From NCBI GenBank assembly GCA_020433785.1, contig JAGRCC010000201.1, forward strand, positions 1 to 8,275: 8,275 bases of DNA. Direction: 5' to 3'. A program made the translations under genes and the position numbers. Below are positions 6,457 through 8,275 of this stretch, piece by piece; the first letter of the stretch is position 1, and each line of letters opens with the position of its first letter. The stretch is from Anaerolineae bacterium (GTDB lineage Bacteria; Chloroflexota; Anaerolineae; 4572-78; J111). The notes below the pieces were generated by a model. That model saw only the letters and a list, made by a program, of their open reading frames with translations, made no database searches and was not told the origin of the DNA.

Positions 6457-6596
6457 CCCAAGTTGCCACCTTGCGGGAAAAGACCTTTAGGGTTTCCGAA
6501 AGGGCCTTATCCCGACCTAAATTTGGCTATTTAAGGCCAATTCTTGTCAAAATCAGGGCCAAAAACCCTAAAGGTCTGGACGGGTAGCAACTTGAG
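6457..6596. repeat. Foldback (MITE-like) element of 140 bp with target duplication, copy B
   Basis: The ends match as inverted repeats: CCCAAGTTGCCACC on the left against CTCAAGTTGCTACC read from the right. Further in, AGACCTTTAGGGTTT (6481-6495) and AAACCCTAAAGGTCT (6563-6577) are exact complements. The element is flanked by direct repeats of TTATCTAA (6449-6456 and 6597-6604; 9 bp if the next C is counted), as a transposition target duplication would be. It encodes nothing and lies between the SDR and AraC genes. A relative lies at 190-304. Confidence 0.65.
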
Positions 6597-6672
6597 TTAT
6601 CTAACTTATTGAATATCTTGATTGTTTTTGTTGTCTCACTGGTACATCCGTTCTAATACCCATAGTATACAT

Positions 6673-6701
6673 TTGTTCTTTGTATTGATCTATGCCATAC
6701 T
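6673..6701 (+). promoter_or_regulatory. Weak candidate promoter for the AraC-family regulator
   Basis: TTGTTC (6673-6678), a 17-bp spacer and CATACT (6696-6701) loosely match -35 and -10 boxes about 40 bp before the start codon. A 7-bp inverted repeat, ATAGTAT (6662-6668) and ATACTAT (6697-6703), overlaps the region and could be an autoregulatory site. Both assignments are tentative. Confidence 0.3.
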
Positions 6702-6741
6702 ATCCCCAATATATGTCTGATCGTCCAGATGGGAGCTAACT

Positions 6742-7656
6742 ATGGATGTTTTGACCGATGTACTCAATACGCTGGAATTAAAAGGCTGGCTGTCTTCGCG
6801 CCGGGAGCTGGCCCCGCCCTGGCGCTATGATTTTGCAGCCGCTAAGGATAGTATGTTCCATGTGCTTCATTATGGGGATGCTTATTTGCAGGTTGAGGGT
6901 GAGGCCGAGGCAATACGGGTTGAGGATGGCGATGTTTTGCTGTTCCCGGCCGGTCACGCGCATTCGCTCTACGACGACGCTACGTCGCCGCTAACGCGCC
7001 TGGTGCATTTGGATTATAACCCGCAGCGCGGTATTCAGGTTGTCAACCGTGAAGGCGAGGGGCCGAAGCCGCTGCTGCTGTGTGGGGCTTTTCATTTCGA
7101 GTATCCCCACCATTTTCCGTTGCTCCACACTCTACCCCAGCTCATCCATATTCGCGGGACAGAAGGGCGGGTCGAGCAAGGCTTCGCCGACATCGTGCGA
7201 TTGCTCGCCCGTGAGGCGGCGTCGCAGCAGCCCGGCGCCGAGGTTATGCAGAATCGTCTAACCGAATTGCTCTTCATTCAAATCATCCGTCTCTGGATGA
7301 CGCAACAAACAAATGCGGCGGTGGGGTGGGTTGGAGCACTGCGCGATCAGCCCATCAGCGAGGCTTTAGGCTTGATTCATCAGTCACCCGCCCATAAATG
7401 GACGGTCAAGGATTTGGCCGAGGAAGTGGCGCTGTCCCGCTCGGCTTTCTCAGCGCGTTTTACCGAACTGGTGGGTGAGCCTCCCATGACCTATCTCACT
7501 CGCTGGCGTATGCTCAAAGCGACGCGTCTGCTTAAGAAAGAGGTTAGTATGGAAACCATCGCCGAGCAACTCGGTTATGACTCAGAAGTCGCTTTTCGCA
7601 AGGCCTTCAAACGGGAGATCGGTATTCCGCCGGCGCAGTATCGCCGGTTTGGGTAA
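6742..7656 (+). CDS. AraC-family transcriptional regulator with cupin sensor domain
   Basis: This 304-aa protein has an N-terminal cupin-type effector domain (about 9-190), with VEDGDVLLFPAGHAHSL at 60-76 and CGAFHFE at 114-120, as in Cupin_6-type regulators. A C-terminal AraC DNA-binding domain of two helix-turn-helix units (about 221-245 and 271-302) includes the AEQLGY.SE..F.KAFKR...PP..YRR signature. The ATG at 6742 follows GGGAG at 6 nt spacing. It is transcribed away from the SDR gene across 484 bp, an arrangement usual for a regulator and its target; paired GTCAGATAT boxes near the SDR start are the likely operator. The effector is unknown. No terminator is visible in the 48-bp convergent gap to the next gene. 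Confidence 0.9.
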   Translation: MDVLTDVLNTLELKGWLSSRRELAPPWRYDFAAAKDSMFHVLHYGDAYLQVEGEAEAIRVEDGDVLLFPAGHAHSLYDDATSPLTRLVHLDYNPQRGIQVVNREGEGPKPLLLCGAFHFEYPHHFPLLHTLPQLIHIRGTEGRVEQGFADIVRLLAREAASQQPGAEVMQNRLTELLFIQIIRLWMTQQTNAAVGWVGALRDQPISEALGLIHQSPAHKWTVKDLAEEVALSRSAFSARFTELVGEPPMTYLTRWRMLKATRLLKKEVSMETIAEQLGYDSEVAFRKAFKREIGIPPAQYRRFG

Positions 7657-7704
7657 AAACAACTCGCAGCAAAATCCAGCGTTCAATTTGAGGGTCATTC
7701 TCTA

Positions 7705-8037
7705 TTATCCGCTTATCGGAGGAGAACAAAACAGCTCGTTCGTTGCCATCGAAGCTTCGATGGCCATCTCGGCATCGAATAATTTTCGATCCAGAATTTC
7801 GCCCCACAAGGCCTGCCCCCCGTCGGCTTCTATGGGGATAACATAACTTTCTGGTCGTTGGTCAGTGAAAATATAGAGTTCATCAGACTCGAACCAGTCT
7901 GCGGCTTTGAAGCAAACCCGGCTAATGTGCTTCCATTGAAGCGTTTCTTCCCAGGCCGCTTCGTTCGGTGGATGAACGCGCAACGTGATCGCGTTGGCAT
8001 CAAAATGGACAGAATACCAATCACGCAAAGAGGTCAT
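7705..8037 (-). CDS. Uncharacterised 110-aa protein
   Basis: I do not recognise this family with certainty. The 110 residues are soluble, acidic and rich in aromatics, with several tryptophans (in DWYSVHF, AAWEETLQW, ADWFESDEL and ALWGEI). The strand-rich middle (ISRVCFKAADW, ELYIFTD, SYVIPIE) followed by a helix (ALWGEILDRKLFDAEMAIEA) resembles a small PH-like fold, but this is only an impression. The ATG at 8037 is preceded by AAGGAG at 11 nt, a long but workable spacing. It lies 82 nt downstream of a histidine kinase gene on the same strand and converges on the AraC gene. The clean ribosome binding site and protein-like composition make it a real gene. Confidence 0.7.
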   Translation of the reverse strand: MTSLRDWYSVHFDANAITLRVHPPNEAAWEETLQWKHISRVCFKAADWFESDELYIFTDQRPESYVIPIEADGGQALWGEILDRKLFDAEMAIEASMATNELFCSPPISG

Positions 8038-8119
8038 GATAAGGGTGTCTCCTTATAATCTTTCCAGCCAAGTTTTAATCCGGAAATTTCAGCCATATCA
8101 CAGCTAAAAGTATTTTCCT

Positions 8120-8275
8120 TTACACACCCTCTTTGTCCCAACCGTGGGGCACAATTTGGGGAAAGACGACCGTAAATATCGTCCCGGCGTTGAGTTCAGA
8201 CTCAACCGTAATTTTACCTTTCAAGGCATCGGTCACAATATTGTGGACAATGGCCAGCCCCAATCCGGTGCCGCC
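8120..8275 (-). CDS. Sensor histidine kinase, C-terminal end (partial)
   Basis: Only the last 51 codons lie in the window; the gene continues past the right edge. The translated end carries GGTGLGLAIVHNIV, the G2 box of the HATPase_c ATP-binding domain, then KGKITVESELNAGTIFTVVFP, the usual closing strands of that domain, and a short tail ending in WDKEGV. The stop codon is at 8120-8122. The protein would autophosphorylate on a histidine upstream of this part; its sensor and partner regulator are outside the window. It may be co-transcribed with the 110-aa gene 82 nt downstream. Confidence 0.88.
   Translation of the reverse strand, partial: GGTGLGLAIVHNIVTDALKGKITVESELNAGTIFTVVFPQIVPHGWDKEGV

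Noticed and set aside
7657..7704. Possible bidirectional terminator in the convergent gap between the AraC gene and the 110-aa gene
   Set aside because: No stem-loop of useful length followed by a T-run could be found in these 48 bases.

Overview
The window looks like chromosomal DNA of an environmental bacterium, most likely a member of the Chloroflexota (Anaerolineae-like). This is an inference. It rests on a deazaflavin (F420)-type nitroreductase-family protein, a long UxaA-type dehydratase, Hsp90-activator-like SRPBCC proteins, AGGAG-type ribosome binding sites, and several kinds of short palindromic repeat between genes. No rRNA, tRNA, CRISPR array, transposase or phage gene is visible.

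Layout, left to right. Positions 1-519 are non-coding: a diverged foldback element (about 190-304), then a strong stem-loop terminator (428-465) for the gene beyond it. Next is a minus-strand pair: a 146-aa DDN-family protein (3283-3723), followed 57 nt downstream by a 901-aa altronate dehydratase-like protein (520-3225). That large protein is a tandem duplication whose two halves have lost different sets of conserved residues. Positions 3724-4181 are non-coding, with an inverted-repeat element of about 185 bp and a perfect 26-bp palindrome. Two tandem SRPBCC paralogues follow (4182-4628 and 4723-5199, about 60% identical), with a small inverted repeat between them. The gap 5200-5501 carries two different REP-like inverted repeats.

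An SDR oxidoreductase (5502-6257, minus) and an AraC-family regulator (6742-7656, plus) are transcribed divergently from a 484-bp region. That region holds paired GTCAGATAT boxes 20 bp apart next to the SDR start, two 18-bp palindromes 30 bp apart, and a 140-bp foldback element flanked by an apparent 8-9-bp target duplication. This element is related to the one at 190-304. Beyond the regulator lie a 110-aa uncharacterised protein (7705-8037, minus) and the C-terminal end of a sensor histidine kinase (8120-8275, minus, cut by the window edge).

How the genes may work together. The DDN protein and the UxaA-like protein are probably co-transcribed. The AraC regulator probably controls the divergent SDR gene, although its effector is unknown. 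The histidine kinase and the 110-aa protein may share a transcript. I see no defence system or secondary-metabolite cluster. The most unusual features are the split motif pattern in the duplicated dehydratase and the dense, varied foldback repeats. Two of those repeats appear to be family members whose stem sequences changed while pairing was kept.
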